Shown: piece after piece, positions 1-16,345 of the stretch | How the letters are laid out: each line of letters opens with the position of its first letter | Numbering within the stretch: the first letter of the stretch is position 1 | Source: Rosa chinensis | Lineage: Eukaryota > Streptophyta > Magnoliopsida > Rosales > Rosaceae | DNA length: 64,000 nt | Reading direction: 5' to 3' | Assembly: GCF_002994745.2 (NCBI RefSeq) | Contig: NC_037092.1 | Location: 80,069,824-80,133,823, forward strand | The notes under the pieces: generated by a model | Told to the model about the DNA's origin: nothing | Seen by the model: the letters and a program-made list of their open reading frames with translations, nothing else | The model's database searches: none | Made by a program: the position numbers and the translations under genes

Positions 1-288
1 ACTTAAGCACATACAGGGTAGACCCTATTGCAATACTTAAACTAGTTCCTAAACTAGTAGTTCCAATACTGAAGCACATACTGGCACAGGATCGATAGGT
101 GTGTATATCTGCATATTGGAAACATGATCGTGCATATAGTATGTGTTTATATGCTTGCACAGCCTATCCATTCCGCGATGTTTGGATTAAGCCTCTTTTG
201 AATGCCAACTATATATGTAGCGGTTTTATGTGGAACCATGTACTTAAATTGGTAAATCGTTCGGTGTGTTTGACTTGACATCATGTAC

Positions 289-1291
289 ATGTGCTTGTCT
301 GCCCAAGGCGTGAAGTGAAGCGCTTTGTTGATCTGACTGTTGATGAGACCAGTGATCTTTGGATCACAGCACAAAAGGTTGGCAGTCGGCTTGAGAGCTA
401 CCACAAAGCAACATCTCTAACACTTACAATTCAAGTAAGAAAAATTGATTGTTTCTTCCGTTTGATCAGGTTTTTTAGTCAGTTATTTTGCCCTGGATAT
501 CTGTTACTGACATCACTTGTTGACTAAGTGAACACTTGATGCATTATACACATAATCTGGTTCTGCTTATTAACACCGTAAATATTTGAGCGATTGGAAT
601 CATTGGATCATTTTCACTCTTAACTGTTTCAGTGTGTTACTGTTAGTAATGCTATTCTATTTATGTAAGTGTGCATGTAGATTACAACTGTACATATGTT
701 ATTTTATGCCATTCTATTGTGATCACACTTCAAAACTTTCTGCAAGCTTTTAGCTTCTCTCTTTCATCTGATCAAGCAATAAATCAGTGATTATTTGAGA
801 TCGAGTGTGCCATCTGCCTTTTCCATGGTTCAAATGGAAAAAATTTGTGATGTTTTCCGAGACCCAAGAGATATTACTTAGGTTCATGCTCATACAATAG
901 CTCTGAAATTCTGTGACTCCTTGATATGATGGTTTTGTGTCCTCTGAAGTTAACTGCATCTTTTGTTTGAACCCTAGGATGGTCCCCAAGCAGGGCAGAC
1001 TGTACCTCATGTTCATATCCATATCCTTCCGCGCAAAGGTGGTGACTTTGAGAACAATGATGAGATTTATGATGCAGTAAGTTGGGGAAACCTATTTCAG
1101 TTTTTTTTCAACACATCTGAATTCCCATATTTTAGCCTTGAGTATTTACTAATCATATGCCACAAATGGTATAGCTCGATGAAAAGGAGAAGGAATTAAA
1201 GCAGAAGCTTGACTTGGATAAGGAGAGGAAGGACAGAAGCCTTGAGGAAATGGCACAAGAAGCAGAGGAATACAGAAAGCTTTTCTTGTAG
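289..1291 (+). CDS. FHIT: FHIT-like HIT-family hydrolase, copy 1 (5' exons outside window)
   Basis: Three coding exons are visible: 289-434, 978-1076 and 1175-1291 (TAG). They encode the second half of a fragile-histidine-triad protein: [23 protein letters not shown], the HIT motif [10 protein letters not shown] with its three catalytic-site histidines, then [21 protein letters not shown] and the acidic/basic C-terminal helix ending in EEYRKLFL. Known FHIT enzymes hydrolyse diadenosine polyphosphates such as Ap3A to AMP plus a second nucleotide. The splice sites are canonical except the first acceptor: the exon starts after ...CATGTAC, with CTTGAC 11 nt upstream, which looks like a U12 branch point and an AC acceptor. 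The 5' exon(s) lie left of the window. Exon phases match copy 2 exactly. The first half of the protein cannot be checked here. Confidence 0.88.
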
Positions 1292-2264
1292 AACTCAGAT
1301 GTGAAATTCCTACTCTAACTTGCACTGCCCGACATACCCCAGAGAGAACCAGTGGCATCAGAAACAATAGCCTTAGAGAACTTTTCTGTAATCTATATTC
1401 TATCTGAATTTCCAATTTACCTCCAGTGTGCATGGATGGTTAACTATCATTCGTTTAGTAAGTTCAATCGGTTCCTGTCACTGATTGCAAGAAAACTGTT
1501 TTTCCCGTATCATTTCTGTGTTTGCTGAATGATGAGACAATGGCTGCTGTTATTAGTTGGTTCGCTTGTTAAGTAGACAGTTTAGCTCGTAGTTTATGTT
1601 GTGTTGAACTGTCAATTATTTTAGCCATGGAATTTGGAAAGACGGCGGGTTGTGAAGCCGTGGAAGACGGTCGCTTGGGACTGAGATGAAGCCTCGTTAT
1701 TGAAACAGAGAAAGAGTCTTTTGGCAAATTTGTGATTTGTTCAAAATGTTGTTGATAAATTGGTAATCAAGGCATATTTGAGTTTAAGGGATAGATGGAG
1801 ATTTTTTTTATTTTTTTTTATAGACCGATGGAAACATTCTCTCTAATTTTGTCCTTTTGGATCAAAAACCCACCCAACAACTTTTTTTTATGGGAGACTT
1901 TTGTAGACGGATAGACAAAATAATAAAGAAAAATAATTTATTATAACAACTTGATTATCTCTCATTATTAAATTTGAATTCAATAAGAAACTAGTAAAGT
2001 AGTTAATTGTATAGTAACAGGACTCAGCACTACTCGTATGAAATTGAAAGTATTGTTTATGTCAAGTCTCGACTTTGGCTTCAAGAGCTGAGTTTCTCAT
2101 TTCACGTTCATCTACAGGCAAAGGCATCATCATCCATACTCCTTTCTCCTCCACCACCTCTACCAAGGTAATTATTATTCCAACTCTTCCTTGGTTATTA
2201 TTGATGTAGTTTCTGAATTTGATCCATTTTTATTTGGGTTTTTTCTCCTGCAAAATGGACCCAG

Positions 2265-4395
2265 ATGGCTTTGGAGTCCTATACATTTGGGCCGTACAAA
2301 AAGGACAGCAGGGAAGTGTTTTACAGCACTAGTCTGTCGTATGCCTTGGTTAATCTGCGCCCTGTTGTTCCTGGTACCGTTCTTACTCTCTTACACTTGC
2401 TTATTTTTTGAGAAGAAGGAAGTTTTATTTCTGAACTGGAAATAATACAACCATGGGATTAACACAATGTAATCTCCCCCGTCCTCACTAGAATAAGGCG
2501 AGAAGTACTAAAATCCGTAACTGATAAATCGGCTAAAGTCTTAACGCTAATGATAAGTGACATGAGCCAATCAGGCTCATTCTCTAACCAAACTACACGC
2601 CCATTATTTCAGACTACATGATTCGCAATTGCATGGGCAGCCATATTCGCCTCACGTCGAACATGATATATAGTAAAGCCATAATGCGTTGAATCCTCAA
2701 CAAAGACCTCATTCAGCATCATAACATCTTTCCTTTGGAATGAAAGCAATACCCTCTTACACTTATTAGAACATAGAAATAAGTATAAAGTTGAAAACTT
2801 GATGACCCTTTAATTACTTGTACTAATTAGAATGTAGAAGTAAGTATAAAGTTGCAAACTTGATGATCCATTTCCCTGTTTTCTCTGCAGGTCATATCCT
2901 TTTTTTTTTTGTCTGAATTGAAATGGTGTTTCGGGTTCAGTCAAGGCATTGTTTTGGTTATGAAAGTTGGGAAATTTCTCTCTTTTAGTGACTTTTTGTT
3001 GCTTGTAAAGAATGGAATATATGAGTTGAACTACTTGATTGATTGGATTACATATTTATTTATTTTTTTGGTATTGATTGGATTACATTTGTGAGTATGC
3101 ATATCCATTATCAATGAAAATGGTTCCTCACTATGACACTGGCATCTAAGCAAATAATGGACTAGTAATTCCAATACTTAAGCACATACTGGGAAGACCC
3201 TGTTGCACAGGATTGATAGGTGTGTATGTCTGCATATTGGAAACATGATCGTGCATATCGTATGTGTTTATATGCTTGCACTAGCATGCCTATACATTCT
3301 GCAGTATTTGGATTAAGCCTCTTTTGCATGCAACTATATATGTAACAATTTTATCTGGAACCTTGAACTTAAATTGGTAAGTTGTTCATTGTGTTTGATC
3401 TTGACATCATGTACATGTGCTTATCTGCCCAAGGCGTGAAGTGAAGCGCTTTGCTGATCTCACTGTTGATGAGACCAGTGATCTTTGGATCACAGCACAA
3501 AAGGTTGGCAGTCGGCTTGAGAGCTACCACAAAGCAACATCTCTAACATTTGGGATTCAAGTAAGCAACTAGCCCTTTTGATCAAGATATTTGATTGTTC
3601 CTTCTGTTTGATCAGGTTTTTAGTCAGCTATTTCGCCCTGGATGTCTGTTACTGATATCACTTGTTGACTAAGCGAACACTTGATACATTATACACATAA
3701 TCTGGTTCTCGCTTTTTACTCAGAAAATATTTGAGGGATTGGAATAATTGGATCATTTCCACTGTAACTGTTTCAGTGTGTTACTATTATTGATGCTATT
3801 TTAATAATGTAAGTGTGCACGTAGATTACAACTGCACATGTGTTATTTTATGCCATTCTTTTCTGATCATACTTCAAAGCTTTTTAGCTTCTCTCTTTGA
3901 TCTGATCAAGTAATATTCTTTCAGTGATTATTAACTTAAATCAGTGTGCCATCTGCCTTTTCTATGGTATTCGACTGGAACAATTTTGTGATGTTTGCTG
4001 AGACCAAAGAGATATTCCTTTGGTTCATGCTCATACAATAGCTCTGAAACTCTGTGACTCCTTGATATGATGGTTTTGTGTCCTTTGAAGTTAACTGCAT
4101 CGTTTGTTTGAACCCCAGGATGGTCCCCAAGCAGGGCAGACTGTACCCCATGTTCATATTCATATCCTTCCACGCAAAGATGATACAGTAAGTTGGGGAA
4201 TTCTATATCAGTTTTTATCAAAACCTCCAAATGCCTTGGCTTTTGCCTCGAGCATTTGCTAATCATGTGCCATAAATGATATAGCTTGATGAAAAGGAGA
4301 AGAAGAAGAAGCTTGACTTGGAAAAGGAGAGGAAGGACAGAAGCCTAGAGGAAATGACACAAGAAGCAGAGGAATACAGAAAGCTTTTCTTGTAG
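2265..4395 (+). CDS. FHIT: FHIT-like HIT-family hydrolase, copy 2 (complete)
   Basis: Model: exons 2265-2373, 2891-2893 (3 nt), 3415-3560, 4119-4187 and 4285-4395. They total 438 nt, 145 aa. Exon 1 gives [20 protein letters not shown]...NLRPVVPG, the normal FHIT N-terminus; ATG 2265 directly follows an acceptor (cccag), and a 5'UTR donor lies near 2168. Joining CCTG, GTC and ATGTGCTT restores PGHVLIC. The intron 2894-3414 begins ATATCCTTT and ends AC, with TCTTGAC 10 nt before the end, matching U12 AT-AC introns. The HIT motif [10 protein letters not shown] is intact. Compared with copy 1, exon 4 has a 30-nt in-frame deletion right after the HIT motif (RKDDT in place of [15 protein letters not shown]), and exon 5 lacks 6 nt, so activity may be altered. 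An ATG at 2255 is in the wrong frame and would fall inside the 5'UTR intron. Confidence 0.85.
2447..2766 (-). mobile_element. LINE fragment (C-terminal RNase H-like region) inside FHIT copy 2 intron
   Basis: Read on the minus strand, about 2640-2735 encodes [20 protein letters not shown] followed by [16 protein letters not shown] and a stop. This is the conserved C-terminal part of the RNase H-like domain (RVT_3 type) of plant non-LTR retrotransposon polyproteins. The fragment sits in the first intron of FHIT copy 2. No reverse transcriptase region is left. Next to it (about 2767-2871) is a diverged direct repeat of about 45 bp (TAGAAnnTAGAARTAAGTATAAAGTTG type). The exact ends are not defined. 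Confidence 0.7.
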
Positions 4396-5700
4396 AATGC
4401 AGATGTGAAGTTCCTACTAGAAGTTGCGCTGCCCGACATACCCCAGAGAGAACCAGTGGCACCAGAAATTGCGTGGATGGTTATTCTATCTGAATTTCCA
4501 ATTTACCTCCAGTTTGCATGGATGATTAACTATCATTCGTTTAGTAAGTTCAATCGGTTCCTGTCACTGGTTACAAGAAAACTGCTTTTCCTGTATCATT
4601 TATGTGTTTGCTGGTTGATGAGACAATTGCTGCTGTCACCAGTTGAATCGCTTGTTAGACTGACAGTTTAGCTCGTAGTTTATGTTGTTGAACCGGTCGA
4701 TCATTTCAGATATGATTCTAATCACTATCCATGACTTCAAGGCATGCAGTCTGATAAGAGCGAGTTACCTCTATTCGGTGTTAACTAGAGATCTAGTTTA
4801 TCATCTTTTAGACCCGGAATTTGGAAAATAAGATTTACAACTCAATAAAGAACACTGTACCATAAAAATAAACCAAAAAAGGATGTCGTGAATGAACAGT
4901 GGACGAATAGCTAGTAGCTAGTTGGTCTAGTTATATTTCTCTACAGTTTTAAAAAAAAAAAAAAATTATGACGTTCTGTTGTAAAACAATAATGCAACAA
5001 TTCAATCAAGGATCATGTCACAAACACATAAACACATAATCTGTACAAACACACAAGCATATATAGATATATATATTAGCATAACTTTAGTAGTCCTAAT
5101 TAAAGGAACTAGGATTATACCTACATCACAGCTTTGGAGTGCAGCAGCCATGTTTTGGTTAGAAGACATCTTTAACGAGGGATGAACACAGCTACCACTC
5201 GGCTAGAATCAGTCTTCTGTATTTCAACACTAACTTGCTTCAGAATGGGGCTGAACAATATGGACTTACCCCGGTTTGTATAGAGGCCAAAACCTTATCT
5301 CAGACTCATCCCATAAAGAGTCCAAGATCAACTTAAGGTTTATCACAAATACTTCAAGTTAATCAGGTAATTCACTAATGAGTTTTCTACTCCTATTGAG
5401 AGATATACACATCAATAGATAACTGGAATTCGGGTTATGATTATGTATTTCTTGCTATTTATTTTAGTTAAATCAATTGTTTCTTTTACTTAATGTAAAT
5501 ATGTCATGTCAAGTCCACTTCATTCTAACACCTTCTCTCCACAATGTTCGAAACTCTCATTTTCAAGATCACAAGTTGAACTCGACTTTGCAATTGAACA
5601 TGATAAGGATATATGAGATGCCAAGATGGTATATGATTTAAATCTTAAACTTGTTCTGTTTGGGCCATAGCTTCCCCTACCAATAAAAACACTTCAGTCT
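4396..5700. other. Spacer between FHIT copy 2 and RecQ copy 1
   Basis: The first 300 bp are FHIT 3' sequence, similar to the stretch after copy 1 (about 1292-1640). The rest is AT-rich, with an A-run near 4950 and short TA-rich tracts near 5060. I see no gene or recognisable transposon here. Confidence 0.6.
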
Positions 5701-5705
5701 AAAAA

Positions 5706-5713
5706 TGGCGGGA
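5706..5713 (+). promoter_or_regulatory. E2F-like site upstream of RecQ copy 1
   Basis: TGGCGGGA lies about 120 bp upstream of the RecQ ATG in a block (ctaaaaATGGCGGGAGAAG) that is also conserved upstream of RecQ copy 2 and in the orphan promoter copy at 12.55 kb. It resembles the E2F consensus (TTTSSCGC and its reverse), which fits S-phase expression of a replication helicase. The regulatory role is inferred. Confidence 0.45.
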
Positions 5714-5829
5714 GAAGTTTCCCTTTCACAGGTAATGTCTTAATAAAAAAAAAAGACTCGAACCGGTTCTTCTCCAAAGTCCCAAACTCTACAGACCGTC
5801 TCAACGGCAGAGCAACCCGAAACGTCAAA

Positions 5830-11349
<5,520 letters not shown>

Positions 11350-11365
<16 letters not shown>

Positions 11366-11440
11366 ATGAAAATGAATGGAGTAGAAAGGTTGAATCTTCG
11401 GAAGAGTAGGTCTCACCATTGATGCGAGTAGCTGCCCCCA
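11350..11440. repeat. Repeat fragment fused to RecQ copy 1 (R1, copy C)
   Basis: The stretch starting near gagagaaATAGATGAAAATGAATGG resembles 16010-16100 and 18440-18530 (GATGAAAATGTATGGATTAGAAAG..TTGAATCTT, then an AGGTCTCAcCaTTG stretch). It marks the breakpoint at which RecQ copy 1 loses homology to copy 2, and it supplies the premature stop codon. Confidence 0.6.
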
Positions 11441-12110
11441 TTCTCTTCCTTTACTGTGTTTCTATGTGTATTTCATTGTTCTTCAATGCTTGATTAGTTT
11501 ATCGGCTCTCTATATGATTTCAGTTAGTTGATTGGAGATTACTGTTTCTTAGTTTCTGTTGGATTTTCTATTCGAGTACAATTGATTGATACTAGTTTCA
11601 TATATCTCAATGCTGGGTCGTTCTTTCGATTCAAAGACCTGACTGATGTCCTTGATCCTTGGCCTCCCTACTAATCCCATTTGAAAAAAAAAATCAATAC
11701 GGTACAAGCTCAATGTGCAATCAGAGATGGTTTGAACGTTTGAGTGTTGATGAGCATCCTTTCGAATACCACTTCATTGTCCATGCAAGTTTCAAAAGCT
11801 AGAGGTCTTTAGGTTTAATTACTTGCTAAGAGTCTGTATGTGTTGGTTAGATCATTATGTATTGGTTGACATTAAGCTTCAGTTTGGAACATTTGGATCT
11901 CCACAATCCACATTACTTCCTCAACGTGATTACATTGTTGTCCATGCATGTTGCCCACTTGCCCTTTTACTATGACGGCAACAGTTGAGGAACCTTGGTA
12001 ATGTCATCTATATTACCAGTCACTAGATACCATTTTGAACTACTACCTTAGTAGTTCAAAATGAGTAAAATTTGAATGACCACACAAGTAAAACTGAAGA
12101 TATAAATTTT
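11441..12110. other. Gene-free stretch after RecQ copy 1
   Basis: AT-rich sequence with no exon that I can relate to RecQ exons 15-20 and no recognisable protein. It ends at the left target duplication of the MITE at 12111. Confidence 0.5.
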
Positions 12111-12277
12111 GGGAGAATGAAATTCACACTCCATGTTTTACATTTCACTCTCTTTCCGTTTTTTGTTGAAGTTCTTATAAAATTACAAAGTTTAAGTTAC
12201 TAAAGACAAAATTGAAATTACAAGAAAATGAAACAAGGAGTGCGAATTGTAAAATTGGGAGTTTATATTTCACTCCC
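12111..12277. mobile_element. Mutator-type MITE with 9-bp target duplication
   Basis: The 167-bp element has long imperfect terminal inverted repeats: GGGAGAATGAAATTCACACT at the left, and GGGAGTGAAATATAAACTCC as the reverse complement of the right end. It is flanked by ATAAATTTT (12102-12110) and TTAAATTTT (12278-12286), a 9-bp target duplication with one mismatch. This length is typical of Mutator-like elements. Further ends of a related type (TAGAAACACTC, AATAGAACTC) occur at about 12355-12455. Confidence 0.6.
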
Positions 12278-12524
12278 TTAAATTTTAGGAGGGGCATAAT
12301 GGGATATATTACAAAGTTTTGAAGAGGTCTCACATGCTAAATGTAAAGGTATAAATAGAAACACTCTTTTTAGTAGGCCAATGTTGGATTCAAATACTTC
12401 CTAAAATTATTAGAGGTCCAAATACCATTATGAGAGGTAAGAATAGAACTCCCTATTTCTAAGAAAACATTTTTTGAGAAAAAGTATTATACAATCTTAA
12501 ACTTGGTTATGTTTTGGGTCATAG

Positions 12525-14570
12525 GATAAAAACCCTCTGTCTAAAAATGGCGGGAGAAGTTGCCCTTAATAATATCTTAATCAATTAATGTATTTTCCTC
12601 CATTATATTTAGAGTTTAGAGTTCTTATATTTGGAACATCTAAATTTACTCACTTGACCTCCTATGCTTTTTACACCTCCTATCAAATTTTCATATACTA
12701 AATTTACTCACTAAGCCTCACAAAATTTCCTCAAATAACCTCACTCATATAATTTGCAAACAAACTATTATCTTTAAAATAAAATTTTAGTCATTTCCAT
12801 GATTTAATTACTATATAAATATTAATTACATATCAATTCCTTAATCAGACAACAGAAATCTCTTTTTCAATAAAAAAAAAATCAAACACAAGGTATTGAT
12901 TTTTAAAAATTAATTTATAATTAACAAGAAAATAACATGAATTATTATGTGGTTTCTTTTTTTAACTTTTTTTTTTCCTGTTTTAGTTGTGTAAAAAAAA
13001 TGAAAATTAATCATTTTTGCTTAATGTTTTATTTTATTTTCTCTATTTTCTATACCTCATGATTAATTATTTAAATATTCATTTAGTTTTTTTTTAGGGT
13101 TTTTGTCCATTTACCCTAATTCTAGGAATTTTTTTCCCACTTACCCCATTAAGTTTTTTAATTCCCTCTTACCCATAAAGACCCTAATAAGGTCTTCCCT
13201 AATACTCAATTAAGTTTTTTTTTCTTTTAAGACTATTTTTCCCTCACCTCTTTGTTACATAGAGAGAGAGAGAGAGAAGCCATAAGAGACTTCGCCAGAT
13301 TCCTACACCAGCCGCCACCCATGACCCATCAGACTTCTCTGAAAACCTCACCGGATGTCCCTCAAAAGATTGTCGAATATCTCATAGGTCGTCGGAAATG
13401 TTTATTACCCCCAAATAGACCGTTATTGCCCCCCAATAGACTTTCATTCGGAGCCGGAATTCCCCAAAGAGGTTGTCAGAGATCTCATATAGGGCCGTAG
13501 AGTTTTATTACCCCCCAATAGACCTTTTTGGTTGCCGGAATGGGAACCCATCTCCCCAAAATTAGACAAACAAAACTTTGATTAAGGAAAAATAGGAGAT
13601 TATAACAATTCAAAACATTTATTGCCCCCCAATAGACCTTTATTACGAGATAATAATTTTTTTTTTCTTTCCTTCTCGCCTTCTGCCCATAGTCTAAAAA
13701 AAAAAGATTTGGGCACCCAGAAAGTGATATGGGCACCCACGTCCTCTTCTCCCTTTTTTTTCAGCCGGGACCAGGAGTAGTCTTCTAGCGAGGCCGGGGT
13801 CATGAATGATGTATGTGGTGTTAGAAGTCTGCGCCGTTTACCTAGGATTATCTCCCACACTTTGATTTTATAGCTTGGTGCGTGGTGAACACCTTGCCGT
13901 CAGAAAACCAAACTTGAATGTCAGCGACGACGGCGGTGACAGAGAGAGAGAGGTGAGAGTGAGAGGAGGGATGGCCGGATCTGATTGCCGCGACGAGCAC
14001 CGGTCGCTAAAGTCCTCCTGGAGCTCAAGCCCATAGCCTCCTCAAAAGCGGATTTGATTGCGCGACCTTGTCCTCCTCCTCGACGTGCCCCCCTATCCGC
14101 TAGCGGTTGGAAGCTCCGATTCATAAACTGGTTTCGAAACCCGAAGGGGAGAGACGACGACGACATTGAAGGAGTCGCCGGGAAGGAGAGTTTGATGTAG
14201 CCGGCTATGGGGTTTGCGTTGTCGCCGGGGTGAGTATGTAGTGATATTGGAAAATAAAAATAGGTAAGAAAAATAATAAAGAATGCAATCTAATATTATT
14301 GAATTGGAAAGTGTAAAGAAAATCAATATAATATTTCTTCATTCTTTGGGCATAATTATTGTCCTTAATAGTCATTTTATAGTATGTTATATATGTTATT
14401 TAATAATTCATAATAGAGTGAGATCAAGCAAGCAAATTTGGAGGTCCTAATAGAAACACTCTTATATTTACAAAAGCCCTCAAAACCTCAAAAGACTCGA
14501 ACCGTTCTTCTCCAAAGTCCCAAACTTTACAGACCGTCTCAACAGAAGAGCAACCAGAAAATGGAATTCG
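12525..14570 (+). pseudogene. Orphan third copy of the RecQ promoter and 5' leader, split by a MULE
   Basis: 12525-12611 matches the sequence upstream of RecQ copy 2 (CTAAAAATGGCGGGAGAAG, TTGCCCTTAATAATATCTTA). 14471-14560 continues the same leader (AAAAGACTCGAACCGTTCTT, CAGACCGTCTCAAC, AGAGCAACCAGAAA) and stops where the ATG exon should begin. The two halves are separated by the Mutator-like element at 12612-14461. No helicase exon follows, so this is the remnant of a third RecQ copy or of an incomplete duplication. An E2F-like TGGCGGGA is kept at 12548-12555. Confidence 0.72.
12612..14461. mobile_element. Mutator-like element, 1850 bp, non-autonomous (Pack-MULE candidate)
   Basis: The element interrupts the orphan RecQ leader. 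It is flanked by a perfect 9-bp duplication TTATATTTA (12603-12611 and 14462-14470). Ends are GAGTTTAGAGTTCTTATATT at the left and, reverse-complemented, GAGTGTTTCTATTAGGACCT at the right; the terminal inverted repeats are weak. The interior has no transposase. It has AT-rich flanks and a GC-richer core (13250-14220) that includes a repeated CCCCCAATAGACC motif (four times, 13410-13640) and a CG-rich coding-looking segment (13920-14215). A GC-rich insert of this kind is typical of elements that have captured gene fragments, but I could not identify a donor gene. Confidence 0.68.
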
Positions 14571-14905
14571 TTTGGTTACTCTGGAACTCGTTTGGAATTC
14601 GTTTTTTTGACTTTATATGATCATGATTGAAAATTTTTATGCATGGTCTTCATTCCAACAAAAATGGAATTCATTTGGTTACTCTGGAACAAGCATATCT
14701 AGGCATCATTTGTAGGTACCACACAGTATGTGTGATATTGGCATATATTCATTTAGGGTTAGCCTCTTCTTTAAAATATGGTGCTTGAGTGCTTTGTGTA
14801 TATTTGTACAGTAAGTTTTGATATTTTGAAAAATTGTGTAGCAAACATATAGGGTATAACCATATCTTACTTTTCATGACGAATAGTACAAGTTGATAGT
14901 GCGCA
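14561..14905. repeat. Short direct repeat and unassigned sequence
   Basis: A 25-bp motif (ATGGAATTCRTTTGGTTACT, then CTGGAAC) occurs at 14561 and again at 14664. The rest up to 14905 is unassigned AT-rich DNA. Confidence 0.5.
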
Positions 14906-14907
14906 GT

Positions 14908-15185
14908 GGATACATATGAACGTAAGAGGCAAGGAATTTTAAACCACCATTCATATATTGACTCGCGAATCAAGTTCCATGCTTAAGGCGATGTTTAGCG
15001 GACAACAAAAATTGAAGGAGAACAATGGGTTTGTCTTGATAAATAGAGATGGATCATACTTTCTGTACATCCTAGGATGGCTGAGAGACGGAGTGGTTCC
15101 AATATTAGAACCTATGTTATACCCAAAACTATTATTGGAAGCCAAATAATATCAACTAGGTAGCATGATTGCTGTAGTTGAGGAG
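14908..15185 (+). pseudogene. KCTD/BTB (T1-type) domain pseudogene fragment, FIP2-like
   Basis: One plus-strand frame reads MNVRGKEF-stop-TTIHILTRESSSMLKAMFSG, then NGFVLINRDGSYFLYILGWL, RDGVVP...LLEAK-stop-YQLGSM. This follows the BTB/T1 fold of plant FIP2-like proteins (NVGGKKF.TTI.TL, SMLAAMFSG, FIDRDG, ILNWLRDG, YYQL). Two in-frame stops (TAA near 14940 and TAA near 15147) break it. No pentapeptide-repeat part follows. It is unlikely to make protein. Confidence 0.7.
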
Positions 15186-15779
15186 GTTATCCTACAACTA
15201 ACCAGAAATCAGGCTTGAAAATACGTAACGATATTTTGGGTAAAAATAATACATTCATGAGGCTTTGATTCCTCCTTGGGTATCAAACTCTAAGTTATTG
15301 ATCAAGAATCAATTGATTCCTAATAATGAGGTGGGACTCATACCCATTTTAATATCTAATAAGTTATCAAACGCATGAAAAATGATATACCGGAATCATT
15401 CCCTTCATTTCCATCTCATTTCAAGTAAATAAACGTATCATCAGTTCTACTACTTATAGATTCTGGAACAGACAAAAGCCACTATAGACTCCGCCCTACA
15501 AACAAACCAATAAAAATGGTAAGCATGATTGAAAAGGCATGAAGACCTAGTTATAATTTTATGAAGCATCAAACCATTGTTATCAAATACACAACAAAAA
15601 TCCAACCATATGTATCAAGAATCAATGAAAAAATAAGACCGCGCATATCAAATCCTACACATCCTCTCAAAACCTCAACTAAGATTGTTGACATGGAAAA
15701 CGCATCAAGAAAACAAATTTGAAACAAGCATGATAAACGCATCAACCAATAACATTTATGAATATAAGTTGCAATAACC
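15186..15779. other. Gene-free stretch
   Basis: AT-rich DNA with only short open frames; I see no family similarity or terminal-repeat structure. Confidence 0.4.
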
Positions 15780-16345
15780 AAGAGTTAGAACAGTAGACAT
15801 ATTCACACCCCGAAAAGTTGTCCACAATAGTCTTGCTTCAAGACGAAAGGGGTGTGGCAAGTGGGGTTCTCGCACATCCAATACTTCACATTCTAATCAA
15901 ACTTTACAAGAGAAGAATGTGCCATTACAAAGAAAGGGTGTCTCGTCGTTGTTGACGAACCCATGCTGTCAATGGTGAACAAAATATATAATTAGAAAGG
16001 GTGAGAGAGAGAGATGAAAATGTATGGATTAGAAAGATTGAATCTTTGCAATAAGCCAACAGATTAGGTCTCATCGCCATTGTTGAGAAACTCCAAGCTC
16101 TGCAATTGGTGATCAAACACATATTAGAGAGGGTATGTGAGAGAGAAAGAGTTGAAACTTTAGGGGCAATAGACTTAAAAAGACTCAATCTTTGAGCTTG
16201 AAGAAGCCAACCCAGTAAGTTTCTCTTCTTCTTTATGAAATGTCTAAAGAGAATGAGAGTATAAGTTGTTTCAGATGAGCCTACAATCAGTTAGGAAATC
16301 GGGTAGCTTGTGAAACAAGTGAAAATTGGTTAGCACTTAGTAAAA
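15780..16345. repeat. Unidentified dispersed repeat R1, copy A
   Basis: A block of about 560 bp recurs, diverged, at 16999-17235 (left part), 18435-18800 (right part) and in short form at 11350-11440. On the minus strand its left part carries a small Cys-containing segment (WMCENPTCHTPFVLKQDYCG). In the second copy this segment reads CHNRNCHTPFILEEDYCGKL and ends with YK just before a GTGAGT donor. It may be an exon of an unrecognised gene family carried along with the repeat. I do not recognise the domain. Confidence 0.5.

Noticed and set aside
2255..2264. Upstream ATG before FHIT copy 2 start
   Set aside because: Its frame ([12 protein letters not shown]) has no FHIT similarity, and the ATG at 2265 follows an acceptor that removes it.
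13252..14326. Several short frames in the GC-rich core
   Set aside because: Inside a Mutator-like element; no recognisable domain. Kept only as possible captured sequence.
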